Shown here piece after piece: positions 12,780 to 13,030 of a stretch of 13,030 nucleotides of DNA; positions within the stretch are counted from its first letter, which is position 1; each line of letters begins with the position of its first letter. The DNA is from Lachnospiraceae bacterium (lineage in GTDB: Bacteria > Bacillota > Clostridia > Lachnospirales > Lachnospiraceae). The stretch covers positions 1 through 13,030 of the forward strand of contig VSNQ01000127.1 of assembly GCA_009774395.1 (NCBI GenBank). The letters are read 5' to 3'. The notes under the pieces are model-generated. The model was not told the DNA's origin. It made no database searches and saw only the letters and a program-made list of their open reading frames with translations. A program made the position numbers and the translations under genes.

Positions 12780-12798
12780 GTCCGGCTGACTGCCGGAC
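12780..12798 (-). terminator. Hairpin downstream of the serine recombinase gene
   Basis: GTCCGGC (12780-12786) pairs with GCCGGAC (12792-12798), a seven-bp GC-rich stem that can extend past one bulge. On the minus strand it is followed by AAAATTTTTT, but 15 or more bases later. It may be a weak terminator or a protection hairpin at the element end. Confidence 0.45.
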
Positions 12799-12808
12799 GG
12801 GTCGGGCT

Positions 12809-13030
12809 TTAGTCGGGCAATTCTACCTTGCCGACAAAAGAGTAATAGATTTCGATTTCCTGTCTGCGGAGCTTCCCCCGGCGTTTCCCGTCAAGGGCTT
12901 CCGATTCGTGGATTACGATTTTCTCCACAAACTCCCGTAACAGGGTAGGGGTAAGTTCCTCAAAGCTGGTGTACTTGCGTACCACTTTCATAAACTTTTC
13001 AGCGTTTGCCGTGGCTTCCAGCGTTTTAGA
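12809..13030 (-). CDS. Large serine recombinase (TnpX-like), C-terminal part only
   Basis: The last 73 codons of a gene that continues past the right edge. The visible part begins SKTLEATANAEKFMKVVRKY and continues EELTPTLLREFVEKIVIHES, a C-terminal pattern of large serine recombinases of the resolvase/DUF4368 group, which move Tn4451- and Tn5397-like elements. The end LRRQEIEIYYSFVGKVELPD followed by TAA is also typical. The catalytic N-terminal domain is outside the window, so activity cannot be judged. The gene reads toward the element boundary about 80 bp away, as expected for a recombinase that excises its own element. Confidence 0.85.
   Translation of the reverse strand, partial: SKTLEATANAEKFMKVVRKYTSFEELTPTLLREFVEKIVIHESEALDGKRRGKLRRQEIEIYYSFVGKVELPD

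Larger units (their letters stand above)
12730..13030 (-). mobile_element. End of a serine-recombinase transposon inserted in the Maff2 gene (partial)
   Basis: The sequence right of 12730 is foreign to the ICE operon: Maff2 homology stops there, and a large serine recombinase gene ends 80 bp away. The junction on the minus strand reads CACATGAGCAAAATC, with GA at the point where Maff2 homology begins (GGA GCA would be a normal Gly-Ala in Maff2). TnpX/TndX recombinases of the Tn4451 and Tn5397 group join ends at a GA dinucleotide, so this is probably one end of such an element. The terminal sequence holds two copies of AAAGAAGT at 9-bp spacing (12741-12757), likely part of the recombinase site. 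The rest lies outside the window. Confidence 0.7.

Overview
The window is part of an integrative and conjugative element (ICE) of the Tn1549/CTn type, as found in gut Clostridia (Lachnospiraceae, Clostridioides and relatives). This assignment rests on gene content and order, strong AGGAGG ribosome sites, intermediate GC content and AT-rich gaps. I had no database to confirm the host. Every well-supported gene is on the minus strand, so the operon reads from right to left. No tRNA, rRNA or CRISPR array was seen.

Layout in transcription order. (1) 13030-12730: the 3' end of a nested mobile element, carrying the C-terminus of a large serine recombinase and then a terminal sequence with short repeats. 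(2) 12729-12634: the last 31 codons of a Maff2-type small membrane protein gene, cut by that insertion exactly at a GA dinucleotide. (3) 12628-8629: type IV secretion core, namely a TrbL/VirB6-like multi-spanning protein, a PrgI/VirB3-like protein and a VirB4/TraE ATPase. (4) 8588-7683: a beta-type DNA methyltransferase whose usual start codon seems to be lost (ATA at 8637-8639). (5) 7696-4889: a 935-residue membrane-anchored, bifunctional cell-wall hydrolase (M23 plus NlpC/P60). (6) 4888-4391: an AT-rich non-coding region of about 500 bp packed with 20-bp repeats. (7) 4369-2278: a DUF4315-type coiled-coil protein and a DUF4366/CD1107-type surface protein. (8) 2269-1700: an MT-A70 family methyltransferase. 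(9) 1709-72: topoisomerase III, cut short at its 3' end by another insertion or rearrangement.

The genes fit one machine. TrbL-like, PrgI-like and VirB4 proteins make the membrane channel and its motor. The hydrolase opens the peptidoglycan. DUF4315 and DUF4366 proteins are conserved partners in these transfer operons. TopB would handle the transferred strand, and the two methyltransferases may protect the element from restriction or mark its DNA. Genes overlap by 10-41 bp with ribosome sites inside the upstream gene, so translation is probably coupled.

The most unusual object is the 4441-4881 region. It holds twelve copies of a 20-bp sequence (consensus TTATCAnnCTTwATTGTaAA): five direct copies, two inverted copies, then five direct copies. 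The two five-copy sets have nearly the same internal spacing (33, 38, 20, 22 against 33, 38, 20, 21 bp). Between the inverted pair and the second set lies a less AT-rich core with nested inverted repeats. It looks like a protein-binding array (centromere-like, origin, oriT or operator). Its function is unknown to me.
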